Shown in pieces: positions 1 to 11,400 of a DNA stretch of 64,000 nucleotides. The stretch's first letter is position 1; every line of letters begins with the position of its first letter. The stretch is from positions 62,001-126,000 of the forward strand of contig NZ_RJUB01000141.1 of assembly GCF_024343615.1 (NCBI RefSeq), written 5' to 3'. The stretch is from Ferruginibacter sp. HRS2-29 (GTDB lineage Bacteria > Bacteroidota > Bacteroidia > Chitinophagales > Chitinophagaceae). A program made the translations under genes and the position numbers. The notes beneath the pieces were generated by a model. That model saw only the letters and a list, made by a program, of their open reading frames with translations. It had not been told where the DNA came from and did no database searches.

Positions 1-3000
1 ACTCGTCGTACGCGCTGGTATTGGTCATAAAATCCCTCACGCGGCGAAGGCGGTTGTTGGAAAGTTTACCCGCCAGCGGGCCCGATGCCTCATAGTTGTA
101 CGAATACGAAAGGCTGTCCATCAGCTGCTGGCTGTTGTTGTTGCCGTAGCGGCTGTAGGTGAGTATATTGCCGTTGCCATCGTACCCTATCCTCTCGCGG
201 TAGTTGCGCAGGCCGATGATGTTCGACCAGCTGTTGTTGGCAGCCGTAAGGCCTTTGAAGGCGTCCATGGCCTTGAGCCTGTTGAGTTGATCGTAGGTAT
301 AGTTGTACAGGATGGCGCCATTGGTAGTGCCGGTACCGGAAACATCCGGTATGGACAATGCCCCGATGTTGACCACCATACTGCTGATATTACCATTGTA
401 TAATGGACGATAAGCGGCATTGGGCAGGCCATTTGTAATGCCGGAAGCCATAGAATGCAGTGGCATGCTGGTAGTACCTGCACCGGAATAAATACTCTGG
501 TAATCGCCATCAAAATAATTAAGGCTGAAGCCATATGCATCTTTTGCTACATAGCGTGATGAAGCATTTGTAGTAAGGCCATCGAGCCCCATGTCTTTAT
601 CGGCAGCAAGGCTGCTGCTGTTTACCCCTTTGAGCCAGCCCTGGATGGTATAGGCATAGTCTACCCCCTGCACTTGCTGCTCACCCAGTATAGTACGGGC
701 CAGCGGACCATGTTTGTAATAATCGTAAGCGGCATCTTTTTCCCAGATCAGGCTATCGATACTGGTGTGTACCGCTGTGATACGATTTTCGGCATCATAT
801 TCATACTTGTGATACATCGCATCGGCGGGGCGATAGAGGTATCCATTTTTAATGAACTGGGGCTGATAAGCGACATGGTTGACCTTGCCGCTGATAAGAT
901 CGTACTGGTACACCATCTTTTTGAACCTGTTGTGAATGCCATTGTAATTCATCATATTGATGAAAGGCGCCCCATAAATGGCGGTACCATAATCCTGGAT
1001 CAGGGTATCTACATTACCGTGGATATCATAACTATAATAAGTAGCCTGCCGGTAAGTTGCCCCGTTAGGGCTACCATCAGGATAATACTGGGTGAATGCT
1101 ACCCTGTTCCTGAGATTCGCCGCATTTACGGGGACATCTGAGGAAGATATGCCATACCATGCAGGATTAGGTACATCGTAAGTGGTGGTTACAACCTCAC
1201 GTTTCAGGTAAGACGTACCAAGCCAGGAACCTAAGGAGGTTGCATTGCGGCTGAGCGACTGCGACATACCGGTGGAGGTAACATTTACATATTCTCCTAC
1301 CTCGTTGATACGCCCGATGTAGTCATAGAGTGTGTAACTAAATCTCCTGTTTTCTTCTCCCGAAGGATTGATGTTTTTCTGCCGTGCATTTTGCGACACT
1401 ACCAGTCTTCCCAACCTGTCGTACCAGAAATTGCTGGCCCCGGCATCGGGTGTTGATTGAGATACCACCTGGTTGAGTGTATTGTACCTGTATCGTGTAG
1501 GAAGTCCATGCTGTATCAGTAAAGCTGTTCCTGCTGAGCGGGCTGTTTTTACCGAATCGCTCCAGGTTATTTTATGATCCATCTTTCTAAGGTTGACTCC
1601 TTCGGGAGGTACTGTCTTTACAAGATTGCCGGCCTGGTCGTAATAATAAAGTGTATAATGATATTCACTGGTGCTGTCTGTAACCGTGAAAGTTTCGCGG
1701 TTGAAAACGTTGGTGCATTTTTTCAGATAGCGGTCTTCAAAACTGCTTACCAGCGAATCGCGATAAGCGTTGTAAAGATCGGTAGCCAGGGCGGTAGCGC
1801 CATTGATGGCGAGATCGCATTTGGATGGCGGATTGAAAGCAGGGAGGCTGTCGGGCGTGGCACAAAGCTTTGGCCCCGGTGTTTGCGGACAAAGGCCTAA
1901 ATCTTCGCCACATACCCGTTTGTACAGATCTGCTATTTGCTCATAGGTATACGAAGTGCCGTATTGAGCATTAAAGTAAGCCGGGAATGTAGTCGAACAA
2001 TCAGGTTTAGAACACACCCACTGATAAGGCACTTTTTCGAAATTGCTTGGGTCGTTAAATTCTTCGTTGAAAACCAATGTGCCATACTTATCATAAAATT
2101 TCATGTACTTATACTGCATTACTTTATCATACCAGGAGAACACCGAGAAAAACTTCAAACCTGCTATATACTTTCCGGGATAATAAAAATCTGCTTTAAG
2201 CACACCATCCACATAGACCCATAGCCGGTCATTTTTAAACGTGACCCGCACTACCTTAAAGGTATCGAAAACAGTATGCATAGATGTCTTATTCAGTTCC
2301 CAGTTGGATACCACCACCCCATTGGTGTCGACCATACTTCCCTGTATGCCGGTCCAGTTACTGTTGCCTGTAAATATCACTATCTGTGCAGATTCCGCAC
2401 CGTTCGTATGAAGGGGCCAGAACTGTATGCCTACCTGTGTCGGTACAGGGTCGATGCCCGGCTTCACCCTCATTTCGGTTTCAAAGGAAAACTCTTTACC
2501 TGTACACATTGTCCTCCAGTTCATGAAACTGAAATCTCCGGGAAAGACCGTTACGCTATCGGGTGTTGTGAGCATCCCGTCGACAAGAAAATCTTTAATA
2601 TGATACCCTGAAAGATCGCGGGGAACATAACCGATGCCTTTTGACCAGGAAGTAACATCGTAACCATCTACCAACGTAGGTGCGTTGATGCTTTGCGTAT
2701 ACCCAACCAGGGTGTTTTTCAATTGCTGGCAGGAAGGAAGCGCATTGCACGGGCTGCCATCGATACCACAGGCTGAATATAACTGCAGTATCTGAGTATA
2801 GGTATATGACGTGCTGAACAAATTATTGAAGTAGGTGGTGAAAGAGGTGTCGCAGGCTGGCTTGTCGCACTTCCATTTGTAAGAAGGCCTCGCAAGTTTT
2901 GTTGGCCCATCAAAGTTTTCATTCCACATCAGGTTGCCGTAGGCGTCGTAGAACCTTACATAATCGTATTCCATCGGCGTATCCGCTCTACCACCCAATG

Positions 3001-6000
3001 AGAGGTGATCGAGGCTCGTGATCGTGTAGTTGAACGCCCTGCTGTATTTGAGCACCCCGTTTATATAAATATAACCCCGTTGATTCTTGAATACGATTTT
3101 TACAGTTGTCCAGTTTTGCATTGGCCATAATAATTCCGGATGATTAAGATCATCCAGTAATCCTTCGGACGGAGTGACAGTTCTTGCACCACAAACACTT
3201 CCATTATTTGCTGTAAAAATGGCCTGGAAAATTCTGCTTCCACCAGCAAACTGGAAACCGAACAACCACTGAGCCGCCAGCGGATCAAATCCTGGTTTTG
3301 TCCGCACCCTTACTTCGGTTGAAAATTCCGGACCTGTACATAACTGCTGTTCCGAAAACAAAGCAAAATCACCCGGATATAGTGTAACAGAATCGGGGGT
3401 ACTGAACATACCATCCCTTATGAAATCCTTGAATTTGTATCCGCTGATATCTCTCGGATTGTTGGAGGTAGTTAATGACCAAAGGCCCACCGGCACGCCA
3501 TCGCCATCCACGACGGTAGGGTTTACGTAGCCAGGATAATTCTGTGATGCTTCCTGCAACTGAGCACAGGTGATAGTAGAAACAGGGATTTCATCATCTG
3601 TCGACAGGCCGCATTCGTTCATAAACAGCAGGTACTCCCTGGCGGTTTTATTGAAGCCTGTAATGTGGTTCATATAATTTTGAAACAGCTTGTTTACAGC
3701 TATCTGTGTATCGCTGATGCTGTCTGCCAGGTTCACAATGCTACCCGGATATTTATACCTGAACTCGCGGTAGTATTGTTTCATCTGAGTGCAACTGATA
3801 CAAGGATCTTTTACACACTGCAGTGCCAGCGGAATGGTGATCGGAGTTGTAACCGTATTGCAATCCGTTGAAGACAAAGGGTTGCAGAGCTGCATCAGTT
3901 GGTCAAGGGTACTATCCGCCAAGCTCACATGTAATTGTTGGTTGAGATATGCCGAAAAAGAGGTCGCGCCATTGGGCTGCTGAATATATTTGGAGTAATA
4001 TTCACTGATCTTTGTGCAGGTACACGAATCCGGCCTGCCGGTAACAACTTCATCGCCACCGGTAAGGATCAACTGCGCTTCATAAGGGAGAGGTGCGCTG
4101 ATTAGATCTGCATTACAGTTAATATTTGTAGTAATGCCATTGGCCAGGTTGAATGCCACGATTACTTCTTCAAAACTTTTTGGTGTAACAGTACTTCCAG
4201 GCCTTACCGTGCTGGCTCCCATTGGATGATCAACATCCCCACCGGCTTTACACACTTTTATCAGTTCAATTTTTAACGCCGCTTTCTGAGGTTCCGTATA
4301 ATTACAGGTTCCCAGTTCGGTCATCCATTGATCAGCATATCCTTCACAAGCTTGTGCTATCTGATCGTCTATCAATGTATTGGCTTCGTTGATGTAACCA
4401 GACGGAGTGGAAGCCCCGTTGCCCAAGGCGATAGCGGCGGCTTTATCAGCCGGCGACAGTATCCTCAACGCGTGATCCACGTCGCCGCTATTGAGTGGTA
4501 TTGCCGGATAAATGCCTGCATTCAAGGTTACGATCTCATACAGTAACGAGCTTTTGTAATTGAGATACTGATCGCGGAATGCTACCCAGGCTGCGTCAAG
4601 ATCGGCAGTACACATTGTGTTGCTGAATGCATTTGCCAAAGAGGAATAAGTGGCGCTACAAGCCGGATCGTCATCCCCGCATTTTACACTAATGGTGGCC
4701 ATATTCCAGATGCTGATGCCGCCGGTAACTGTTCCCAGGCTGATGTCCTGCATAAAATTTTCCATCGTTACCACTTTATTGGCAATGGAGAATGAATCAA
4801 GACATATTTTGTAGAACGGATCGATATACCCGGTCACTACCGGTGAAAAATTTATGAATGGAGCGGTTGCCTTACCGGTGGGATTGAGATATCCTTTTGC
4901 ATAAGCTGCCGCGTAAGTGGTAGTATTTTCAAAGTCTTTATCCCAGGCAAAACTATTTTTAAATTTAGTCATCCGGAGATATCTTGGATATTCCGGGTGT
5001 TTGGGCAAAAGGGATTTCGCCCATGAATCCTGGAAATTTTCTGAGAATTCTTGCGGAGTAAGGTTTTCGGGGCTTTGTCCATTGACCACTGAAGGATTGC
5101 CATCTGCATCCACATAAGCTGTTGCCGGCACCTGGTATTTAAGTTTGGGGCCTGCGGCAAAATCAGGTGAAAACATAGACCACGCATATCGGGAACCGAT
5201 GGCTGTACTGGCATCATTGGCATACTGCCCTGCAGGTGCACTCACATCTTCCAGCAGGAGTGAGAGTGTTTCGTTTTCCGTAGTGGTTCCTACACAAATT
5301 TCTTCGCAGGCGGATTTCTCCAGCAGGTATGAATTGTAGGCTGCCTGCCGGTACCCTGCAGAATCCGCGGCTGCAATATTCAGCTTTGTCATGAACTTAG
5401 ACCGGTACGATTCCCATGTACCGATACTGTCTGTACAGGCCTGGCAGGTAGTTTCACAACTGATGTTGCTCAACACTGCGGCCCTCACAGAGTCTATGAA
5501 CTGCTGAAGCGTTTTGCAGGTATTATGCGGAAGGAATATGGAGTCGCGGTATGCCGCGAATGCCTGCCGGTTGACCGATAATTTTTTTGTGATCATGTAT
5601 GAGCCTACCGGCAGCGATACATCGGCCGACCAGATAATCCCTGATGGGGTGTTGCAGGTGGTATCAGGATGGGCTAAAAAATCGGCCAGTGTGAAGTTGC
5701 TGACTTTTGCTACATATGGAACTCCCCCTGGCATATTACTGTTATTGCAATCATCGGTAATGGTTATTTCAAGGTCGTACTGGCAGTCGTAACAAATAGT
5801 TGTGCTGTCGCAATCTTTCAGTTGCAGGCTGTCGCCGGCCAACGAATAGCTGAAATGATGTGACCCGTCTTTTGTGATGAGCAGCGACTTCATACTTTGC
5901 ACCGTGTACTTATCCGACTGGATATTACTGCCCCCTCCTAAAAGGTTGCGGGTTTGAAAGGTACTGGTGTTTGAATTCAGGTTTACCAGGCTTGTATTCA

Positions 6001-7627
6001 GGGGTGTGCCTGCCAGGGAAGTTGCAATGGTGCGGCCATGCATGTCTACATAACTGATGCTCAGTTGCCCGTTGGCATCCCTTACCATGTTTTTGCTGTA
6101 ATGCGATACATTACCCACTTCTGTACCGAAAAGTGCATCGAGGTCTTCCTGTTCGGCAGAACCGTAGTAGTATTTTGTCTGGTGCAGTTGGGAGCTGGCG
6201 TCCCCGGATATCCCCAGGCCGAGCTGATGATATGCCCCTACGCCCCCCTGTTCCGAAATCCTTCCGGTGGCATCCTGTGTATATTTGGTTTCTGTAAAAG
6301 GATAACCTTTGGCGTCGGGTATGAATTTATTTGCACCCTTATCAGCATCAGGGCTGGAAGGCGAATAATATTTGCCGGCCCCGCTGGCTGTGCCCATTTT
6401 GTCGGCACCGGTATTACAATAGTCTGCTAACAATTTATCGTAACTGTCTTTCGTGTATTCGTCGCCGGTAGTTTTTACATTAAAATTGGGTGTAAATTTT
6501 ATCAGGCTGCTGATAGTGGGGCTTGGCAACACCTGGATCTGCGGCCTTCCCTGCATGTCGTAATAGGTTTCCGCTACTACTGTTGTATTTTTTACGTTGT
6601 CTTTCGTTACCGTCTGCCTCGACCTTAATGTGCCATCGTAAAACTGTACTACCGATTTTCGTTTTCCTTCTTCTGCATAACTGGTGGTAGCCTGCCAATC
6701 CATCGTTGGCGCCAGGCCGCCGGTAATATCATACCGTTCCATACCGCCGCTGTAAGCAGAACTCCAGTTGGCTTCACGCCGCTGGTTGCCCGCCAATATC
6801 TGTACCGATCTTACGCGTACAAACAGTATGGTCCCTTTTTCGTACAGAAGCGGTATCCTATAGCTTACTTTATCCACGGGCAGGCTTACCCTGGTTGCAT
6901 TGTCATCAAAAATCTTCAGGGGGTCTGGCGTTGTTGTTCCTGTTGCATAGTATTGAGGAAGCGCTGCATCATCTATTACCGCCCATTCCACATCATATTC
7001 GTCGGCCTGCAGTACAGATGCCCAGCTCACCTGGAGTTCGCCATCCGTAGCCACATAATCTGAATTTTTGGAAATGGCTTTTACCGCATGGGTATTACAA
7101 TCAAATGCCGTAAAATCGCGGCTGCTTTGAATCTCACTTTCCATCATGATACTTTTTTCGAATGATGCAAGTGGTATACTTCCGTACAATGCATTCACAG
7201 AAGTAATTGTAAGGGTGGAGCTATATACCCCGGGGTACACAATTACTACCTTATTGGTATAAGGGTTGTTTTTATTGTAGGTGAGGATGAGTGTATCTGT
7301 CCGGGTAAGTACCGATGTAGTGGGCCATACTTTATAATCGATCTGATATATTACCGAAACCTTAAAAGAATCGGGTAATGTCCGATTGGAATATTCATCG
7401 ATCTTAAACGTAACCAGGTTCTTTACATTCCTTACATTCCAGCCAGATGAGCCTACCAGTACACTGTCGAAGACAGACATGGTAGCCGTAGCTTTCAAGG
7501 TAGAATCCTTCCCGAACAGTGGCAAAGATTTAACGCTGACATCAATCGCTTTTGCAGGAGCGGCTGAGAAGATCAGGAATATCACCCATGCGAGTGAAAC
7601 GGCTATGTTAGATTTAAAATATCTCAT
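1..7627 (-). CDS. RHS/YD-repeat secreted giant protein (3' end outside window)
   Basis: The frame is open from an ATG at 7627 to the left edge, giving at least 2542 codons; the C-terminus is not in the window. Residues 1-27 form a Sec signal peptide ending in AKA. Residues about 180-290 look FN3-like. About 320-376 resemble DUF6443 (FYDGTLRSRQTV, then YYDMQGRPQ). About 600-1400 is a cysteine-rich, mostly helical region. Two related jelly-roll modules follow at about 1380-1640 and 1660-1910, both opening with PRDxSGY. YD repeats run from about 1990 to the edge (YYDQAGNLVK, WYDRLGRLVV, YDQLNRLKAM). The RHS-core motif and any variable C-terminal toxin must lie further left. The gene is last in a five-gene minus-strand run, 54 nt after its upstream neighbour. 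In this family the YD repeats form a hollow shell around a C-terminal effector; that an effector is present here is inference. Confidence 0.88.
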   Translation of the reverse strand, partial: MRYFKSNIAVSLAWVIFLIFSAAPAKAIDVSVKSLPLFGKDSTLKATATMSVFDSVLVGSSGWNVRNVKNLVTFKIDEYSNRTLPDSFKVSVIYQIDYKVWPTTSVLTRTDTLILTYNKNNPYTNKVVIVYPGVYSSTLTITSVNALYGSIPLASFEKSIMMESEIQSSRDFTAFDCNTHAVKAISKNSDYVATDGELQVSWASVLQADEYDVEWAVIDDAALPQYYATGTTTPDPLKIFDDNATRVSLPVDKVSYRIPLLYEKGTILFVRVRSVQILAGNQRREANWSSAYSGGMERYDITGGLAPTMDWQATTSYAEEGKRKSVVQFYDGTLRSRQTVTKDNVKNTTVVAETYYDMQGRPQIQVLPSPTISSLIKFTPNFNVKTTGDEYTKDSYDKLLADYCNTGADKMGTASGAGKYYSPSSPDADKGANKFIPDAKGYPFTETKYTQDATGRISEQGGVGAYHQLGLGISGDASSQLHQTKYYYGSAEQEDLDALFGTEVGNVSHYSKNMVRDANGQLSISYVDMHGRTIATSLAGTPLNTSLVNLNSNTSTFQTRNLLGGGSNIQSDKYTVQSMKSLLITKDGSHHFSYSLAGDSLQLKDCDSTTICYDCQYDLEITITDDCNNSNMPGGVPYVAKVSNFTLADFLAHPDTTCNTPSGIIWSADVSLPVGSYMITKKLSVNRQAFAAYRDSIFLPHNTCKTLQQFIDSVRAAVLSNISCETTCQACTDSIGTWESYRSKFMTKLNIAAADSAGYRQAAYNSYLLEKSACEEICVGTTTENETLSLLLEDVSAPAGQYANDASTAIGSRYAWSMFSPDFAAGPKLKYQVPATAYVDADGNPSVVNGQSPENLTPQEFSENFQDSWAKSLLPKHPEYPRYLRMTKFKNSFAWDKDFENTTTYAAAYAKGYLNPTGKATAPFINFSPVVTGYIDPFYKICLDSFSIANKVVTMENFMQDISLGTVTGGISIWNMATISVKCGDDDPACSATYSSLANAFSNTMCTADLDAAWVAFRDQYLNYKSSLLYEIVTLNAGIYPAIPLNSGDVDHALRILSPADKAAAIALGNGASTPSGYINEANTLIDDQIAQACEGYADQWMTELGTCNYTEPQKAALKIELIKVCKAGGDVDHPMGASTVRPGSTVTPKSFEEVIVAFNLANGITTNINCNADLISAPLPYEAQLILTGGDEVVTGRPDSCTCTKISEYYSKYIQQPNGATSFSAYLNQQLHVSLADSTLDQLMQLCNPLSSTDCNTVTTPITIPLALQCVKDPCISCTQMKQYYREFRYKYPGSIVNLADSISDTQIAVNKLFQNYMNHITGFNKTAREYLLFMNECGLSTDDEIPVSTITCAQLQEASQNYPGYVNPTVVDGDGVPVGLWSLTTSNNPRDISGYKFKDFIRDGMFSTPDSVTLYPGDFALFSEQQLCTGPEFSTEVRVRTKPGFDPLAAQWLFGFQFAGGSRIFQAIFTANNGSVCGARTVTPSEGLLDDLNHPELLWPMQNWTTVKIVFKNQRGYIYINGVLKYSRAFNYTITSLDHLSLGGRADTPMEYDYVRFYDAYGNLMWNENFDGPTKLARPSYKWKCDKPACDTSFTTYFNNLFSTSYTYTQILQLYSACGIDGSPCNALPSCQQLKNTLVGYTQSINAPTLVDGYDVTSWSKGIGYVPRDLSGYHIKDFLVDGMLTTPDSVTVFPGDFSFMNWRTMCTGKEFSFETEMRVKPGIDPVPTQVGIQFWPLHTNGAESAQIVIFTGNSNWTGIQGSMVDTNGVVVSNWELNKTSMHTVFDTFKVVRVTFKNDRLWVYVDGVLKADFYYPGKYIAGLKFFSVFSWYDKVMQYKYMKFYDKYGTLVFNEEFNDPSNFEKVPYQWVCSKPDCSTTFPAYFNAQYGTSYTYEQIADLYKRVCGEDLGLCPQTPGPKLCATPDSLPAFNPPSKCDLAINGATALATDLYNAYRDSLVSSFEDRYLKKCTNVFNRETFTVTDSTSEYHYTLYYYDQAGNLVKTVPPEGVNLRKMDHKITWSDSVKTARSAGTALLIQHGLPTRYRYNTLNQVVSQSTPDAGASNFWYDRLGRLVVSQNARQKNINPSGEENRRFSYTLYDYIGRINEVGEYVNVTSTGMSQSLSRNATSLGSWLGTSYLKREVVTTTYDVPNPAWYGISSSDVPVNAANLRNRVAFTQYYPDGSPNGATYRQATYYSYDIHGNVDTLIQDYGTAIYGAPFINMMNYNGIHNRFKKMVYQYDLISGKVNHVAYQPQFIKNGYLYRPADAMYHKYEYDAENRITAVHTSIDSLIWEKDAAYDYYKHGPLARTILGEQQVQGVDYAYTIQGWLKGVNSSSLAADKDMGLDGLTTNASSRYVAKDAYGFSLNYFDGDYQSIYSGAGTTSMPLHSMASGITNGLPNAAYRPLYNGNISSMVVNIGALSIPDVSGTGTTNGAILYNYTYDQLNRLKAMDAFKGLTAANNSWSNIIGLRNYRERIGYDGNGNILTYSRYGNNNSQQLMDSLSYSYNYEASGPLAGKLSNNRLRRVRDFMTNTSAYDE

Positions 7628-7681
7628 ATAAAAATATTCAGGTTCAGTGTACGGCTTGTATACGATGAGGTATTATATTAT

Positions 7682-8404
7682 TTATTGTGCTTCCATCAGG
7701 TTTACCAGATTATAGTCATTGTAGGCCGCCTGTTTTTGCAGGGTATTGCCATCAACCAGGATATAAGGTGAAGTATCAAACAGGTTTGTTCCCGGCGAAA
7801 TGGCCGTAAAATTTGTCAGCTTCATGGTGGTGGTATTATAGGCCCCGGGGGTGTAACCTCCTGCGCCGTCGGGCAGTTTAGTTTTCATGGTGATTTCGGA
7901 AACTCTGTACGTGGCGGGGTAATAGGTCACCTTATATTCTTCAAATTCCGATTCGGGCAGAAATGTAAATACCAATTGTTTATCTGCCCCAACTGTAGCA
8001 ATACTCATAGACCCTACATTGATGGATTGAAAAGAGGCTTCATCCACATTGCCTTTAAACAATTGTTTTGTAAAGGGGGCAGGATGTGATGCCACCAGTA
8101 TCTTTCCGCTAAGATGCACCTGGAGGTTAACGAAATTGTTTTGCAGCTGAATGATACTGTCGAATTCTGTTTTGTAGTTCTCGCCCTGTATGCTGCAAAC
8201 CCCCAGCAGCGTATCAGCCACTGTGCCATCAGTACTGATCACACTGATGTCGAACTGCTGATTATCGTAAGCGGCCGATGCCAGCTGGATGTTGGTAAAC
8301 TCCAGGGTAGCCTTCAGAGAATTGCTATCCATCACATTTGTTTGCGCTATTCCTGTAAACGACAGGATAACCAGCCAAGTAAATACCACCAAAAATTTCT
8401 TCAT
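7682..8404 (-). CDS. Secreted protein of unknown function in the RHS cluster (240 aa)
   Basis: The start is placed at the Met that begins MKKFLVVFTWLVILSFTGIAQ, a clear signal peptide; an upstream in-frame Met would add nine residues and spoil it. The mature part is rich in beta-strand-like alternation, has one cysteine, and ends in a stretch containing MKLTNFTAISPGTNLFDTSP. The pattern of long strands and this ending loosely recall periplasmic lipid-carrier folds (LolA-like), but no diagnostic motif is visible, so no function is assigned. It lies between the 2875-aa protein and the RHS protein with gaps of about 50 nt on each side, so it is very probably cotranscribed with them. A chaperone or adaptor for the giant neighbours is a guess from position only. 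Confidence 0.82.
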   Translation of the reverse strand: MKKFLVVFTWLVILSFTGIAQTNVMDSNSLKATLEFTNIQLASAAYDNQQFDISVISTDGTVADTLLGVCSIQGENYKTEFDSIIQLQNNFVNLQVHLSGKILVASHPAPFTKQLFKGNVDEASFQSINVGSMSIATVGADKQLVFTFLPESEFEEYKVTYYPATYRVSEITMKTKLPDGAGGYTPGAYNTTTMKLTNFTAISPGTNLFDTSPYILVDGNTLQKQAAYNDYNLVNLMEAQ

Positions 8405-8451
8405 TATGCTAATTTTTAAAATGCCAGACAATTAAATTTCCCCTACCATCA

Positions 8452-11400
8452 CTATGGTTCTTTTATCAAAGCGCTACGGGTTTCCTGTATCGTTTTGATA
8501 CCGCGTTCTGTTTCTTTTTTTACCCTTATCAGTGTTCCGTCGTCATCATATTCATAAAAACTACTGTAGTTGTTTTCATCCAGTTCTGCCATGAGCCTTA
8601 AGTTGGAAGGATTGTAGACAAAGGATTTCATGGTAGCGTTGAAAGGATGAAGACGGATATCATCGAAGTATACATCTGTGCTGCCCAGGGAGCGCAGGCC
8701 AATGTTCATGGAAGTGGCGCCCGATGGAATAGTGATGACCCCTTCAATGCGTTGCCAGCCTTCGATGATGTTTCCTGACGGGCGTAGCCTGAAGAAGGTT
8801 GATGAATTGCCGAAGCTTACATCGATGCCGGATTTGGAGTACGAGCCGGTATAACATGTATTGGACTCCCTCACCCATGCCCCCACTACCATCTGTGTAC
8901 CCGCGATAGGCGAAAACAGCGGGTTGATCATGTTGGAAGGTTTTACCGGGTTCATTTTAGGGTATTTACCTACCGGCATGCAGCTGCCCGCAGAATCGGA
9001 TGCAGACATTGTTGGCGAATAAAAATTCCTTACCGGTATTACCGTGGCTTCCGGCTCAAAAGGATTGGACCATAAAAGCCTGCATTTCGCGTCTTTTGTA
9101 AATTCTGTATATACCAGTTTAATGTTGTACAATACACAGGAAGAAAGGGATATTGAATCCGTTTTCCATTCGTTGTTACTGAAGGTAAAATTCACTGCCG
9201 CGTTATTGATATACAACTGCGCCACATCATCTGCACCTTTTTGTAACCGGAACATGTATTTAGCAGTATATTCCGGCTGGAGCTTACCCGTCCACTCTAC
9301 GCCGAAATAATCAGTTGCGCAGTATTGCAGCGGATCGAGATCCCTGGGAGCACCTACCCCCCAATCTTTATTGATATTGCCATATTGTGTATTTAAGTTC
9401 CAGATGGGCGTTGCTATAAAGGCCCGCATACAAGTATTGATAAAAAGCGGATCGGCACGAAATACATTATATCTCGTAAGCAGCCCGGTGCCTTTAGGGG
9501 TAACAACATTGTATCCCGCATTTACAGTATCAATTTTTATCGATATTGATTGCGAACCTGCGTCTGCCAGTGGTGTAACTAGTTTTACAGTATTTCCCGC
9601 GGTAGCGTTTGCCGCTACTTTGATGCTGTATTTACCGGTGTGTTTCTGGGCAGTGGTACGTACCCCTCCCCCTCTGGTGAAATCAACAAAACGATCGAAG
9701 CCCGCAGCTTTTACTATGCTGGTATCAAATGAGGTACAGGAAGGCAATGAGTCGCCACAAGGGCCAATGTAAATGCCACATTGTTTGTACAAACTACCCA
9801 CCTGTGCCAAGGTGAAATTTGTTTTGAACCGGTTATTGAAATAATCGGCGAATGCCATTCCACACTCGGGTTTAGGCGCCGAACAATCAAACTCTGGTTT
9901 AGGCAAAGCAAACGTGCTGCAGCCGGAATTGAACTGTTCATCAAACACCAGACGGCCGTTACCATCATAATACTTTACCCAGTCGATGCGGGCTGTACAT
10001 TCATTGAACTGCAGTGTTGGCACAGAAAGCCCTCTGTATAAAGCAATGCCTGGCGCTGCCATACCCACTTTACCCAGCAACGTATTATTGACGTATACTT
10101 CTACCGTATCTGTGGCCGTCATCACCACTTTAAGCGTATTGAAGCCGCTGAGGAAATTAAAATTAAGATCGGGGCGGGAAGTAAATCCATATCCGCTGGT
10201 GCCTGCCAATCCCCCAACTCCTCCGATACCCACCCGAACGTCCAATGACCTGCCACCGGTGAGCAGCAATGTAAAAAATACGTGCAGCGGTGTACGGCCG
10301 GTGATTGGCAACGCCTTGAACCTGGCTTCATACGTGGCAGCGGGAGTAGCAATACAAATTGTTCTTTTATACTGCAACTGGAACTGCTGAAAATTTACAC
10401 CACTATCCGGATAAGCTACCTGCCCGTTGGCGAACATGGACTGAAATGTATAGGCCTGTCCGTAACCAACAGGGCACTGCGGGAAACCCCAGGTAGTGGT
10501 GTCGCATCCCGCAGAATTATACGCGGGCGGAATTGCTGATACATTATATGTACCTGAAAAAGCAGAGAATGCATTACTGAGCGTATCGCAGTTATTAAGT
10601 TTGGGATCATACACCACGGGCAGGCATTGGGTGTACTGACATTCGGCTTCGCAATAGCTGGTCTTGTATTCATAATCTTCAAAGCCATCAAAGACCATAT
10701 TCCGGCTTTTGCTGTTTTGTGCTACGGCTACAGGGAGTTGTTTGTTGTACCCATATTGAACACTGTTGTACCGGTTGAGCGGATCTTTGTTTTCAAGCTC
10801 TGCGCCTTTGCGGTTGATCAGCTCCAGCTGGCTGTTCCACACCCACCTTACAGTTGTATCGGCATTATTGTTTTTGAGCGTGCCGGTGCTGAACTGCCAG
10901 TACGGTTGAAAGTCTTTGATCTCGCCATCCCTGCGGATGTTTGTCTCTGTGGTGGCATCCGATTCTTTACGTGCGTCGTAGTAAGTATATGCCCTATCCA
11001 TCTGCCAGTTGCCCAACACCCCAAACCTGTAAGGGTTGATCGCTTCGGGCCGGATAGATGGTTTGCAGGTAAGAACACAGGTATCCTTTATAAACTTATA
11101 ATCCACTATCAAGAGCGGCCCGAACCCTCCTTCTTTAGAGTTGTAACAATTGTTGATGCCTGAAGATAATTGTCCGTGGTAGCCGGAATTGAAACTCTGC
11201 ATGCGGCGTTCGCTCACCCTGCTGCTGTTAACATCAGAATTGGTCAATTTCATCAGGATACCAAAGCTGGTAGCCCGGTTATCGCTCAGGCTTTGTACCA
11301 GGTTTTTGAATTGAGCGGCGGGAATATTTATATTATCGCAATTCTGGCCGGTAGCAGTACTTCCTACCGTTACCGAAGATGGGTCGTTTGGCGGAAGGCT

